DNA from: Liolophura sinensis
Lineage: Eukaryota; Mollusca; Polyplacophora; Chitonida; Chitonidae
Direction of reading: 5' to 3'
Length of the DNA stretch: 64,000 nt
NCBI RefSeq assembly: GCF_032854445.1
Contig: NC_088306.1
Span: forward strand, 500,501 to 564,500
In this document: positions 1-11,365 of the stretch, in pieces
How positions within the stretch are numbered: position 1 is the first letter of the stretch
Layout of the letters: each line of letters starts with the position of its first letter
Made by a program: the position numbers and the translations under genes
The notes under the pieces: model-generated
Told to the model about the DNA's origin: nothing
The model's input: the letters and a program-made list of their open reading frames with translations, nothing else
Databases searched by the model: none

Positions 1-112
1 TCACGATCACTAGCAATAAAGCCTAATTAACAATCAATCAACAATCGAAATGTCTGTCCTGTAGCCAAGACAACGGCAAAAAGAACTTCATCCACTTTGT
101 TTTTGTTGTGAT

Positions 113-211
113 GTGTAGTTTGGGGTTCTTTTCCTTCGTGGAAAAGTGTAGTTTGGGGTTCCTTTTCTTTGTGGAATAGTGTAGTTTGGGGTTCCTTTCC
201 TTTGTGGAAAA
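113..211. repeat. 33-bp tandem repeat, 3 units
   Basis: Units start at 113, 146 and 179 with GTGTAGTTTGGGGTTC, then a pyrimidine stretch and GTGGAA. Spacing is exactly 33 bp. A frame that starts inside it is an artefact. Confidence 0.88.
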
Positions 212-789
212 CTACAATGTATGAAAAAATTTACTTCAGAAAAAATCTGTCACCACCGTACAGTATAGTGTTGCAACCCCCAACAAACGACGCAGAGCGA
301 TACGGTATACATGCTTCAATATTAGGGTTTTATTTAAACCATTTTCAAGCACTCTACGTTGCGAAACTCATCAGTGGAAATGGATAGAATTGTCTCCAGA
401 GATGCATCCTACATTATGAACGTCTAGAGCTTCCAGGGATGTTGGTTGCCTAGGTAACTCAACATGGCAACTGTCTGAAGCTGAATGACACTGATAAGAT
501 CACCGTAAGCATCGATAAATCACCATGAAAACGCCAGATCATTAGAGCTGATGAAATCAGAGCGGATAATGACTAAATTGAACAAAGACTGGGACCTTAA
601 TAACAACAGGCTTGGTTTTAGTTCGCGCCCGCGTCTGGGTCCAGGTCCCGCATTTCGTTTCGTCCAGGATATCTCGCCATTGTTGTTTTGTTTTTTGTCT
701 TTCCTCTACCGTTGGGCTGGCTACTGCTATGATGGATGAGCTTGTTAGTAAATCTGTAGTGACTTAGCGCCTACACCTTGTACCTCTCT

Positions 790-1290
790 ACCTGTTGTTA
801 ATTTCGCGGATCCACTACACAGCCTGCGCGTTGCTTGACTGGGCTAACACCGACTCTCACCCCCGGGCCACATGGCTTCATTTTGCGGCCGGCCGCCTGT
901 CGTTGCGTCCGCGCCGCTGAGAGCAGCGCTTCTTCCCCGATAGGCTTGTCAAAAACTTCATTAAAACAAACGACCTGCCCCGGGCAGGGAGACTGGGGGA
1001 GGGGACTTTTAAACACTGATACAATCCTCGACTTTTCTACTTGTGTGGTTTGTGCACTTCTTTTTCGATAAGCACCTTGTTTTCACATATCACAACAGAC
1101 GAAATCTGTATCGAAAATATCTGCCATCAATCTTGTTTTCATCGGCGTCCCGTCCGGCATTTGACAGTGGCTCTGCCCGGCGGAGTCAGCGCTCCCTTGC
1201 CCCGCAGATATCTACCGCTTGCCGCCAATTCTCGCTCTCACCTGGCCTTGTTCACAACGGACCACACTGTAATGGCCATAAATTTTGTGG
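790..1290. other. CpG- and G+C-rich patch
   Basis: Markedly richer in C+G and CpG than its flanks (CCCGGGCC, GCGGCCGGCCGCC, CCCCGGGCAGGG). Frames are open on both strands, as expected of such composition. It could be a promoter or an exon cluster; no splice-bounded frame was chosen. Confidence 0.45.
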
Positions 1291-1678
1291 AAAACTTGAC
1301 GGAATCAAATTAATGTACAAGAACAGAAACAACACATCAAAACCGAAAACAGACAAAAAAACACATAAGGGTTTTTCTACCTGGTGCAACTGGGAACAAT
1401 ACGATTAACATGGCGTTAAAAACAAAGTCATGCATAATAATAATGAAACTCGAATAAAACGAACAAGTTACACAGTGGTTGTCATTTCCAGTAACGAAGT
1501 ATTTAAATTGCAACTTACTGCAGTAGATGCATCGCATACTTCATATAAATCTTCATTTAAGTCGATATGTGTCATAGGTCTGATGCAAGCTGATGATAAG
1601 GTAGTACATGAATGACGCCTGTAGCAATATTGTTTTATCTTTACGATGTCACATACTCGTGTAGGTTTTATACCTCTT

Positions 1679-1710
1679 AACTATTTATTTGATTGGTGTT
1701 TTGTGCCGCA
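1679..1710 (-). mobile_element. SINE tail fragment
   Basis: AACTATTTATTTGATTGGTG, TTTTGTGCCGCACTG; about 32 bp match the 3' end of the main SINE before similarity is lost. Confidence 0.4.
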
Positions 1711-3519
1711 CTGCGGAGTGAAGCTATTGTATAATGCAGGGCCCAGTTGTTCCAAAAGTGTGTTAGCTAATACTGGTATTAAGTCATATATCATCCGTAA
1801 AGTTTTAGCCGAACTCTGCAGCCAACGCCGTTCTCCAAAGACAACGTATAACAGCAGCAGTTTTAGTTCGTATTTAATATAATGTTACACAATTTTTTTA
1901 GGTTAAGTACAAAACTGAAGGCTTGGCTAAGTTAAATTTGGTATTAAGTCTTAAACCAGTTTTGAACAAAAGGGGCCCAGATTAATACGTTTTCACGAGG
2001 AACATATATAGCAGAATGCGCAGGAAACAACCGCACGTCAACAAGTGTCAGGCAACTCCTGACGTAAGGCCGTATCTGCTACTGGACTCCATATTATTGC
2101 TCAGTAGTCCTTCTTACTTAATGCAGCATAAAGCATCATTATAGCCTCGCGACCGTCCTACTCGTAATATATTTATTTATTTATTTGGTTGTGACTTAAT
2201 TCCACAATGATGTATATATAGATGCGCACAATAATACTGGTGAAAGACCAGTGGTCTTACGAACGTTAGACTGCGCGAATGGGGCCACAGGGGCTTGAAC
2301 GACCGCTTATGTCACCAAAGTCAATAAGAGGAGAAAAATCAACAAATTCGCTGTATAAGACCATAATTGAACCCCATACCTCCGGACGATGCGCTTTAAG
2401 AAACATCTTCGTGTCAGTCAGAAAGCCACGTGATCACATGACGTACATGTACACAACTCACATACGTAGGCCTGTGGCGTACTACGACATCCGCTTAACC
2501 TTATGTCTACAAGGACATAACTAATGGCTACGAAGTTAGAGGTTGCATAACATAAACAAGAGCTGTTGCTCTCGGAACGAGTCCTGTTGGTTAAGTTTTT
2601 ATTTATTACACTCCTTTTTGAAAAGAATGACGCATAATTTGAGCTTATAACTCCCACCGGCGCATTCTGAGCATGTTCTACCTAAGGCAGTAAAACACCC
2701 CTACAACGTGCTTGTTGTACCCAGTGTCATTCCCCCTAAACTAATGCTTTTAAAATTTAACGTCAAGTGATTTACGCTGATATTCACGGATACATAATTG
2801 ATATGGTAAAGTTTTTTTTTTACCTTCGCAAAAGAAGAGTTCGCCCGAAGGTTCTGCAGGCAGAGCGTACACATCGCGAGTTTGAGCGAGTTGATAGTGG
2901 CTAAAGATGTGAAGACTACCGTAAAGTGTTCCACTCTTGTGTGTAAGTCTTAGCTAATGAACCTCCACAAATATTTTCTGACGCATAAAGTTTTCCATTT
3001 GACCACGAAAACCTGTCACAGACGAACATCCGAATGTTATATGATAAGCACATGTCGCTCTTAGGTCGAGTTCCTCTATACGCATTACTTACGGGACGAG
3101 TGTTACTTTCTGTATTTGTTAAATTAAAGTTATACAAGTGTGATTTTCATTGAAACTTTAATAGAATAATTTTCAGTCTGCTGATATGACAACTAAAACA
3201 GCCGCGGGAATATTTCTGTAAGAATAAAGACCTATTCATCACGTCGTCGCTTTAATGATGCATTGATGCATTAATATCATTAAGATTCCTGCATTTATTC
3301 GCCAGTGCCTTTGTTAGCTTTTATCGTTGTTCTTCTCAAGACAGGCTACAATGCATATAGAACAAGAAAAATAATGCCTCAAATTATGATAGTGAGAAAA
3401 AAAAAGCTTCGATATTTACTCAGTATTAACATGAGCGACAGATATGGTTTGACCTTTCTGGTCACACAGTGTTCATTAAAAGGCTGCAAATGATATATAT
3501 ATAGTGTTGTGTAATAAAT
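1711..3519. other. No gene seen
   Basis: A+T-rich unique DNA. A (TTTA)n run at 2171-2190 is followed by ACTTGAAC-like pieces that may be a very old SINE. Short frames look random. Confidence 0.5.
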
Positions 3520-3960
3520 AGCTGTTAACGTGAACTGCCTTTCTGTACCTAATACTGCTTAAACCGTGATAAACTTTTGGCACTGTAGGACCTCCGTGGC
3601 CGAGGGGGCGATGACACCGGCGCCTCTCACCAATGCGGTGGCTCTGAGTTCAAGTCCAGCTCATGCTGACTTCTTCTCGGACCGCACATGGGAAGATCTA
3701 CCAGCAACCTGCGGATGGTCGTGGTTTTCCCCCTGTTTACTCCCACCGTCTGACCTGTTTCCTCCCACCATAATGCTGGTCGCCGTCGTATAAGTGAAAT
3801 ATTCGTGAGTAAAGCCCCAGTCAAATAAATAAATAAATTTATTGGCATTACCATAAACAGCTAAGCACTAACTGAGGTAAATTGAGGCCGTATTTCACCG
3901 GTTACGTGTGACCATTTGCCAGCTATCACACTGCTGTAGTTCTACTTTCTATATTTATTT
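3520..3960 (+). mobile_element. Family C copy interrupted by a SINE
   Basis: Left part: GTGAACTGCC...CTAATACTGCTTAAACCGTG (3520-3580). Right part: CTAACTGAGGTAAATTGAGG, CCGTATTTCACCGGTTACGT, GTGACCATTTGCCAGCTATC (3865-3960). The SINE at 3588..3838 sits between them, and a truncated SINE abuts the right end. Confidence 0.62.
3588..3838 (+). mobile_element. Main tRNA-derived SINE, near full length
   Basis: The order is that of the family: tRNA-like head (CCTCCGTGGCCGAG), B-box-like GAGTTCAAGTCC, core with GCAACCTGCGGATGGTCGTGG, then ATAATGCTGG...GCCGTCGTATAAGTG, and an AAATAAAT tail. A piece around CTCCCACC/CTGTTTCCTCCCACC is duplicated inside. The copy appears to have landed in a family C element: similar sequence lies just left (3520-3580) and resumes to the right (3860-3960). 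Confidence 0.87.
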
Positions 3961-4063
3961 ATTTATTTGACTGGTGTTTTACGCTATATACTCAAGAATC
4001 TGTCACTTATACGACGGCAGCCAGCATGGTGGGAGGAAACCGATCATAAACCGGGGAAACCCT
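3951..4063 (-). mobile_element. SINE, 5'-truncated copy
   Basis: Begins with (ATTT)n and GACTGGTGTTTTACG, then ACTTATACGACGGCAGCCAGC and GGGAGGAAACCG, and stops in the middle of the core. Only the 3' half is present. It directly abuts the family C copy on its left. Confidence 0.7.
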
Positions 4064-4767
4064 CGAATATACTGTCTATACGCTCTTTTCTAGTTTTAAT
4101 ACGCATTAAATACAGAAAAACAGTCGTACTTTTTTTAATTCTAATTTAACTAAAAATGCTCATAGATATTTAAAGAACACGTCTTATGCATAAGATTAAT
4201 GTGGGGCCGCGAGCCTAATTACGTTACATCAAGTGATAGTATGGCTGTGAGTACGTGCAGAATTAACAACACCATAATATATGTTTTCCTAATTTAAAGT
4301 AGTAATGCACCAGTGCTTCTGTCAAACTCTGTCACTCAAAGGTTTGAACATTTTGCCTTTAGATTAACCATTCTTGACGGCTCTCGCTTTCTATTCACCA
4401 TGGCTTCTTTGATAAGTTATACAAAAGAAAACCTACGCGTTGAGATCTGATTATATCAGTCTGCACGGGTGAATTTCCTCAAATCACGACTGCATCACGG
4501 CTGCATCCCCCATTTTAATGTCAGAATAATTAGTAAATAATCATCACACTCGGAAGAACTAACATATGTACTTATAATTGCCATCATGAAGAGCATCATC
4601 AATAAGTTCTTGTCAGCTCGATCCCCCTCAGTAGCAATGTTAAACAATGAGTTGTATATATAAACCACCGGTGTGGGGACTGATGTTTCCTTTTTCGAAC
4701 TGATGGTAACGTTTACATTTGTTTATTTATTTATTTATTTTCAAGTTACCACAGTTATGATTTTATT

Positions 4768-4995
4768 TTATTTGTTTATTTCATTTGTCTTTTACGTCTT
4801 ACTCAAGAATATTTCACTCATATGAAGGCGGCCAGCATTATGGTGCAAGGAAACAATGCAGAGCCGGCAGGTTGCTGCAAGATCTTCCCACGTACGGCGG
4901 GAGAGGAAGCCAGTATGAGCTGGACTTGAAATCACAGCGACCACATTGGTGAGAAGCTCCTGGGTCATTGCGCCGCGCTGGCGTGCCAGTGTCCT
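4768..4995 (-). mobile_element. SINE whose head has been tandemly amplified
   Basis: The 3' tail and core are recognisable (TCAAGAATATTTCACTCATA, AAGGCGGCCAGCATTATGG), with an internal deletion of the GGGAAACCC part. The tRNA-like head at the right side continues into the 51-bp array at 4959..5215, which is made of copies of that head. Confidence 0.82.
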
Positions 4996-5215
4996 AGGCC
5001 ACCGAAACCCCTGGATCAATGTGCGGCGCTGGCGTGCCAATGTCCTAGGCCACCGAAGCCCCTGGGTCAATAGGCCGCTATGGCGTGCCCTAGGCCACCG
5101 AGGCCCCTGGGTCAATAGGCCGCGCTGGCGTGCCAAGGCCCTAGGCCACCGAGGCCTCTGGGTCCACGCGCCGCGCTGGCGTGCCAACGCCCTAGGCCAC
5201 CGAGGCCCCTGTAAC
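4959..5215. repeat. 51-bp minisatellite grown from a SINE head
   Basis: Units start at 4959, 5010, 5061, 5106, about 5157 and 5208 (spacing 51, 51, 45, 51, 51). Each unit, CCTGGGTCA...GGCCACCGAGGCC, aligns end to end with the family's usual head CCTGGGTCATTGCG...GAGCCACGGAGGCCC. The array is therefore a local amplification of the A-box part of the adjacent SINE. As 51 is a multiple of 3, it yields long repeat-coded frames on both strands that are not genes. Confidence 0.88.
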
Positions 5216-5688
5216 GTTTATAGGTGGAAGGAACCAGACTGACCGTGAATATTAAACAGGTATGGGAAGTTTCCTCCAATTGGATGATTTCAGATTTTTT
5301 TTGTTTAAAAGTCAAGAAAGCAAAAGCCTGATGATATGACCCCTGTACAACACTCCCTATATTTAACTAACCTATAGATCCAGAAAATCTAAATGATGAC
5401 TTTGATCTACATCACAAGTGTATCATTCAGGTTTCAATTTGTCAAGAATACGTAGCCATATGTTGCAAAATTGCACTTTAACATTTATCTGGTGGTTATA
5501 ACTTGTATGTAGAATTAAGCAGCATTTAACTGACATCTCCATGTTTTACATAGGGCAGTTGGACACTTAGTTTAAAAAGTGGATTCGAATCCAGCTCTTA
5601 CTGCATCGGATGTATACCATTTCATATATTTATCCATACAGACCTTAATACTATCGCGAAAGTGACAAATTCTAAATAATTTTTTACC

Positions 5689-5895
5689 GACCACAATGGT
5701 ACAGTTGGTAGTGCGTCAGCTTCGGGAGCGGTAGATTCAGGGTCAATCCTGGATCGAGTCACACCTAAGACCTTAAAAGAGGAAGTTGTAACTTCCTTGA
5801 TTGGCGTTCAGCATGAAGGGGATGGTGCAACGACTGTTTGACCCGAATTGCTCAGTACGACGTTAAACCCCAAGCATTCACTCACTCACTCACTC
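5689..5895 (+). mobile_element. Second SINE type with (ACTC)n tail
   Basis: A-box-like TGGTACAGTTGGTAGTGCG, B-box-like GATTCAGGGTCAATCC about 40 bp later, a body containing TTGATTGGCGTTCAGCATGA and GTGCAACGACTGTTTGACCC, and CGTTAAACCCCAAGCATTCA followed by CACTCACTCACTC. The layout is that of a tRNA-derived SINE, and I recall similar (ACTC)n-tailed elements from molluscs. No clear target-site duplication was found. A lone CCAAGCACTCACTCACTCAC at 39283-39306 may be another copy's tail. Confidence 0.78.
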
Positions 5896-6116
5896 TAAAG
5901 AATTCATAGGAGATCTGACATTCATAAGTTTTATCTGAAATCTTGGGCAAGAGATGATAGTTATAGAATAGGTTTGTTAATATTATTATTATCTATCATT
6001 AAATTGGTGACGATGATGAGTCTTTCTTGCCTGTGACGATTTTAGATTTCCAGAGTTACATCAAAATACTGCTTGGTTCTGAATTTGATTCAGTGATTAT
6101 GGACAATCATAACTGA

Positions 6117-6338
6117 TTTATTTATTTATTTTATTTTATTGGTGTTTTACGCCGTACTCAAAAATATTACACTTATACGACGGCGGCCAGCATTATGGTG
6201 GGTGGAAACCGGGCACAGCCCGGGAGAAACCCACAACCAGCATGAGCTGGACTTGAACTCGGAGCAACCGCATTGGTGAGAGGCTTCTGGGTCATTGCGC
6301 TGCGCCAGCGCGCTAACCAACTGAGCCACGGAGGCCCC
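6117..6338 (-). mobile_element. SINE with intact head and internal deletion
   Basis: The copy runs from the ATTTATTT tail to the complete head (ACCAACTGAGCCACGGAGGC). It lacks the middle of the core, about 45 bp including the GCAGGTTGCTG segment. It lies head-to-head with the next copy, only about 70 bp apart. Confidence 0.92.
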
Positions 6339-6408
6339 AAATCATAACTCAAGTTCTAAGGAAAAATCCACCCGCCTTTAACTTTGGTGGCGTGCTCAAT
6401 TATATAGA

Positions 6409-6634
6409 GGGGCCTCCGTGGCCGAGATGGTTAGTTTACCAACGCGGTGCAATGATCCAGGAGTCCCCCGCCAATGCTGTTGGCTTTCTCTCCGGTCGTA
6501 TGTGGAAATGTCTGGCTGTGGGTTCCCTGGGGCTCTGCCAGGTCTCCTTCCACTATAATGCTGGCGGTTGTTGTATGCGTGGAATATTAGTGTGTATGAC
6601 GTAAAACACCAATCAAATAAATAAATAAATAAAT
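6409..6634 (+). mobile_element. SINE, full span but diverged
   Basis: Starts GGGGCCTCCGTGGCCGAGAT and ends in ACGTAAAACACCAATCAAAT plus (AAAT)n. The B-box region is deleted or altered, so it is unlikely to be transcribed by Pol III. It forms an inverted pair with the copy at 6117..6338. Confidence 0.9.
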
Positions 6635-7033
6635 TATGTAGCACAACGGTCACCTAAGAAGGAAATCAAAGTGCATGGAGTAACTTCCAACGTTCGGCAA
6701 GTAACTGGCTAACTTTCCGACGTACCAGTTTCACCGAAAGGATAAGCTCAGTGTGTATGTGTCACAACCGTGCGAAAGATATACTTGATGACCTTCACAG
6801 AAAATACGTCACTGGTCCAGCGGCCAATGCTCCTAATAATAGTATATTTATCCGCAAGAATTATTACTATCAGGTTCTTGGAGAGGAGCTCAGTATCACT
6901 ATGCAATAACTGCCGCAACATCAACGTATTCTCTAACGACCTATATTCTGGAGGAACTATTTAAAAAACACCAGTACTTTCTCAAACAGAGGAGTATATC
7001 CGCACCTTCCGTCAATCCGATATACCACAACTT

Positions 7034-7295
7034 TTTTGTTTATCTTTGTTTATTTGATTGGTGTTTTACGCCGTACTCAAGAATATTTCACCTATACGAC
7101 GGCGGCCAGCATTATCGTGGGAGGAAACCGAGCAGAGCCTAGTGAAAACCCACGACCATTCGCAGGCTGGTGCCAGACCTTCCCACGTACGGCCGGAGAG
7201 GAAGCCAGCCTGACTTCACAGCGACCGCATTGGTGAGAGGCTCCTAGGCCATTACGCTGCGCTAACGCGCTAACCAACTGAGCCAGGGAGGCTCC
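7034..7295 (-). mobile_element. SINE, near full length
   Basis: All blocks are present: TTGATTGGTGTTTTACGCCG, TATACGACGGCGGCCAGC, CGCAGGCTGGTGCCAGACC, the CGTACGGCCGGAGAGGAAGC block, and the head ending ACCAACTGAGCCAGGGAGGC. The B box is damaged (GACTTCACAGC, missing TGGACTTGAA). Confidence 0.93.
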
Positions 7296-7317
7296 CGCTA
7301 GTTTGTAAGTCGATAAT

Positions 7318-7395
7318 CAAAATATGTGTCGCTTTGATTGCAAGCGTTCAAATATCCAACAAGGAGATCTGATTCAATGTGATAAATACATGACA
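7318..7395 (+). mobile_element. Family B internal fragment
   Basis: AAAATATGTGTCGCTTTGAT, CAAATATCCAACAAGGAGAT, TGATTCAATGTGATAAATAC. It corresponds to the middle of the element and lies just right of a SINE head. Confidence 0.62.
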
Positions 7396-7699
7396 GAGGT
7401 TAAAGTTGTTAAAAGACATTTTCTCCGCGGGAGATTGAACAAAAATACCATCAATGGCTTGCACACAAATTGAACCTAGTTAAACGCCAGAGATCCACAG
7501 TAGGATACTGCTGTTTAGGTGATTTCTGCCAAGCTTCTGAGTCGTCATCTTTGCATCGTGCAAGTATAACCCCACTGCATAAACTTTAATTATAAGGCAT
7601 TGTCACAAAAATGATAAGTCAAAAATGCTGTCATTTGTTACGCTATGGTTTAAAACAACAGATACTTATATACCAATCGGCAACAACACTGGATGTTCC

Positions 7700-7990
7700 A
7701 GGTCAATAATGATGTCTGAGAGACTCAGAGAATGTTCTAGCCACGCGAATGGAATCCATGCTCAAACATTAAAGCATTTCATAATTCATAAGCTGTTGTC
7801 AATCAAAATATGTCATTCAGTTGGCCTTTGATTGCAACTGGATGTTCGTATATCCAACATGGTCATTTGAATTAACACGATGCATACTGTAGTTTCGACA
7901 GAAACGACGTTACAGATAATTTTGAAGAAGGATGCCAGGGGTTATGAACATTCCGTCTATATTTACTAAAAAGAGAAATTTACTCACCGC
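7700..7990 (+). mobile_element. Family B copy, diverged
   Basis: GTTCCAGGTCAATAATGATG, GAATGTTCTAGCC, GGCCTTTGATTGCAACTGGA, CGTATATCCAACATGGTCAT, ACACGATGCATACTGTAG, GGATGCCAGGGGTTATGAAC and GTCTATATTTACTAAAAAGA align with the longer copies. Confidence 0.72.
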
Positions 7991-8368
7991 AATATTTAAG
8001 AATTTTAATATAACATAGCCAATTTCCCCCATGGTTTTACCCTTCGGTTCGCATATCTGGAGTGGGTTTTTTTTCCGGGGAAGCACTCTTAGAGTTACGT
8101 ATTTGTTTTTCACTCCTCAAACAAGATTTGCCAGATCCCTCATGTTCATGCAGAGAAAAAAAAAGAAAAGAAAACATGAGTTATCATAAATTTAATAGTA
8201 AAAACTAATGTGTTACCTTAAAAATAATTATGTTTTTTCGAGTGATGTCCGAATAGATGATGTTTCTGTAGCGTCATATTATTTTACTGAAACATCATAT
8301 CCAAATATTCTGTTGAAATTAACAGATGACGTCCGTAATGTATAGAAATGCAGTATAGTAATGTATAT

Positions 8369-8433
8369 AATGCTGGGCGCCGTCGTATAAGTGAAATATG
8401 CTTGAGTACAACGAAAAACACCAATCGAATATT
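8369..8433 (+). mobile_element. SINE 3' fragment
   Basis: AATGCTGGGCGCCGTCGTATA through AAACACCAATCGAAT only; the head and core are absent. The GAGTACAACG form differs from the main GAGTACGGCG form and matches the fragment at 28655. Confidence 0.6.
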
Positions 8434-10034
8434 AGAAAATAGTAAATAGAAAACACCGGTCCTCTGTCATTTTGACAAACTAGTTTTTACTGTGTATATG
8501 TAAAATCTGATCTCATGCACAACTAATGTACTAATACTGAATTAAACATTGCGATAAACAACTGGGGCAGATATCAATATGTGGAGACCTGTCCAGTGGG
8601 CGTAGTTCAGGGGCTTTGTGTGATCAGATACAGTCTGTCAAGTTTTGATTTTCTGCATAGCTCATTGGGATATATGATAAGTTTTGTTCCTCCGTGATAT
8701 ATATTTGATTTTTGCAGATGGTAGTCATAAAGGTTATTCCACTTAATCGTGAAGGCCTTTGGGACATCCATCTACCAGTAAAATCTTAATTTTTGACATA
8801 TTAAAAACTACAGCATACACAATAAAACCAGAACATTGGCGACAGTGTAATACACTTGGCATATGGTCTCACGTAACCCGTGAAATACAGCCGGGTTTCA
8901 GTTCACCTCGATTTGAGTTTTATTACGTTCACGTGAATGCTCAAAAAGTAGCAACTTACACATCCGCCTAGCACCACGTCACATATAGGCAGAAACAGAA
9001 AAAAGGTGCAGTGATCTCAATTGGAATTTATAAGATGTCGGTGATGAAGAATTGCCAAAATGCTGTGTCATCACATTTAACAAACAATCAGATGAAAACA
9101 ACACTGGCAACAATATTAGACTTTGGAAACAGACTAAATTTAGTTCACAGGTTGTGCGTGAGATTGCACCACTTAATCATTTTGTGTTTGACTCATTTCG
9201 TTGTATAAGTCTTTCCTGCATCTGTCAATGCTTTTTTTTTTTTGTTTCGTCGCGATGGACAGGCTTAAGAGTTACGTACTTGTTTTCCCCTACTCTAGCG
9301 AGGTCTGACGGGCCTCTGGGTTCGTCATCTTCACATCGAGCTGATAACGTCTTACCTGTCATCAACTCACCTGACAAGTGTCACGTCATCCGCTGATGAC
9401 AGGTATATTTATCTCTCACTAACCACAGAGGCCCCGGTTCATTAGAAACTTCAAGTCTGCGTGTTTCTCTCTGGCTAATTCCCACGCCAGGATCAAAAAC
9501 ATGAAGATAAAGAACCATAAATGTCGTAGCAATTCAAACAGGTGTGTGAAAAGTGAGGGTTTATGATGCGGAGTTATCAACATGTGCGGAGACAAAGACA
9601 ACTTTGCCCAAGAATAAGCCAAAAGTTGCATCTGTTTGAAACACGTTTCCAACAACAAAGCTTGTTCTACATTTTTTACTTCTGACTGAAGGCATGGTAA
9701 CAAGGTTTTTGAGCTACATGTATAATATCACGGTGTATGCAAAACGTGAAATTCACACATATTCAATACACAAAGATTTTCTTCCATTTAAATTAGTGGG
9801 TCTCTTTGAAATTCATAATAATTAAATATTATTTAAATATATAAAATATTATCGCTAAGACATTCACGAATGAATTGTAAAGATGAAAAATAAAATCTGA
9901 TAAAATTTATCGACAAAAACGAAAATGACAAAAAGCACCCATACAAAAAACAAGGGCCCTGACTGGCTGCGCACACTAAAGCGTTGTTTTCATGGACCCA
10001 GATCTGTATTTGACGATTCAGATGTCAGTACTGG
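8434..10034. other. No secure gene; short open patch
   Basis: Frame 8759..8971 reads like protein in its second half but starts at TTG and lacks splice support. AGAGTTACGTA(T/C)TTGTTTT occurs both near 8091 and 9268, a small shared repeat. The inverted repeat at 9354 falls here. Confidence 0.4.
9354..9404. repeat. 11-bp perfect inverted repeat
   Basis: ACCTGTCATCA (9354-9364) and TGATGACAGGT (9394-9404) with a 29-bp loop. Could form a hairpin or be a paired binding site. Confidence 0.8.
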
Positions 10035-10140
10035 ACGACAACACAGCTTTTGAGTGAAGTTTCAGTAAGCTGCAGATAACTTCACTGGTGTTTTTTTACC
10101 TAATTCTACTTAAGCCATGGTACTATGGAGCGTACAGGCT
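10035..10140 (+). mobile_element. Family C 5' fragment
   Basis: TTACCTAATTCTACTTAAGC, CATGGTACTATGGAGCGTAC, GGCTGCTACTATTT match the left half of the reference copy; the SINE at 10168 follows. Confidence 0.6.
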
Positions 10141-10167
10141 GCTACTATTTCAACATTGTCGTGAAAT

Positions 10168-10397
10168 CCTGGCACCTCCGTGACCGAGGCGACCCAAAAG
10201 CCTCTGACCGATGCGGTGAGTCCATACTGGCTTCCTCACCGGCCGTACGTGGGAAGGCGTACCAGCAACCTGCGGATGGTCGTGGATCCCCCCCCACCTC
10301 CACCTTTACAATAATGCTGGCCGCCGTCGTACAAGTGAAATGTTTTTTAAGTTCGGCGTAAAACACCAATCAAATAACTAGATAAATAAAAATAAAA
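10168..10397 (+). mobile_element. SINE, near full length
   Basis: Head CACCTCCGTGACCGAGG, core GCAACCTGCGGATGGTCG, a run of C, ATAATGCTGGCCGCCGTCGT, then GGCGTAAAACACCAATCAAA and an A+T tail. It is inserted beside a family C fragment (10080-10140) and followed by the (AT)n run. Confidence 0.86.
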
Positions 10398-10466
10398 CCC
10401 AAAACGAAAACACCGTGGAAACAGCAATTGCCATGAGTTTCAGTTGTTGTGACGTGTCACACTAGC

Positions 10467-10467
<1 letters not shown>

Positions 10468-10529
<62 letters not shown>
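10468..10529. repeat. (AT)n microsatellite
   Basis: About 31 uninterrupted AT units. No function is seen; it lies 70 bp right of a SINE. Confidence 0.97.
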
Positions 10530-10532
<3 letters not shown>

Positions 10533-10686
10533 CTGAAACACTACATCGTTTTGTGATTGTTCGATACATGACTAAGCTGTTTTCTTTAAAAACACAAAAA
10601 TGCAATATGTATATCATTTTGATGTAGAACTTTTTTCAAGGTCACAGAAATTTCTGAACTTTTTCGAAATTTCGGGAATTTACTAC

Positions 10687-10713
10687 CGCCCCCTCCCTCC
10701 CTCCCTCCCTCCC
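10687..10713. repeat. (CCCT)n short run
   Basis: CCCCCTCCCTCCCTCCCTCC and a few more bases. Strand asymmetric, capable of triplex or G-quartet pairing on the other strand in principle. Confidence 0.85.
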
Positions 10714-10949
10714 CATCCAATGTAACTTTGCGCTGAATCACGGCTCCTTTCATGGTAATGATGTTCCAGTCAGGTAGTACCATACTTTGTAGCCACTCCA
10801 ACAAGGAAACAGAAATAATGTTGTTGTTGCTCAAAAACAAATGAGCGAGCACGCTGTTTATGTTACGAATACAGTATGTTAAATGTGGTGACAACGCCCC
10901 ATATTAAGTATTTCTTCATTAGTGATGTCTTATAAAATTCAACTAACAC

Positions 10950-11200
10950 CCCTGCCTTATTTTTCACCTGTTTCTGCGCAAGCCATAGCGCTACATGTAT
11001 GCAGGGGGAGAGTACTTTTGTCACTTTTCAAGAATTATCAAGAACAGGTAGAATAAAACCCTGACTGTAAAGGTAAATTGAAAAAAGGTCCTATTTCACC
11101 GGTGATGAACGTGAATATTTGCCAATTATCACACTATCATCACTGCTCTCGCCACTGCTTTCTATGCTGTAGTGTTTTATATATTATAACTAATCTGTAT
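10950..11200 (+). mobile_element. Family C copy
   Basis: GCGCAAGCCATAGCGCTACA, AACAGGTAGAATAAAACCCT, GACTGTAAAGGTAAATTG, GGTCCTATTTCACCGGTGAT, ATTTGCCAATTATCACACTA, TCATCACTGCTCTCG. A degraded SINE tail follows. Confidence 0.7.
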
Positions 11201-11249
11201 AACCAAGGAGTATATCCTTCCATCAAGACTTTCTATAGTGTACGACACA

Positions 11250-11365
11250 CGTGGAAAGGTTTGTCAATAACTTGCCAGAGGCGTTCCGCTTTTCATAAGT
11301 GAACAATCTGTAAGCACGGCTTTAAATAATCAAATAAATAAATCAATAAATAAATACATAAAACC
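11250..11365 (+). mobile_element. Strongly decayed SINE
   Basis: CGTGGAAAGGTTTGTCAATAACTTGCC matches the GGGAAGGTCTGCCAGCAACC block loosely, and an AATAATCAAATAAATAAATC tail follows. It sits at the end of a family C copy. Confidence 0.32.

Noticed and set aside
4792-5242. Long repeat-coded frames on both strands (98-131 codons)
   Set aside because: Translations of the 51-bp SINE-derived array; the period is a multiple of 3, so openness is automatic.
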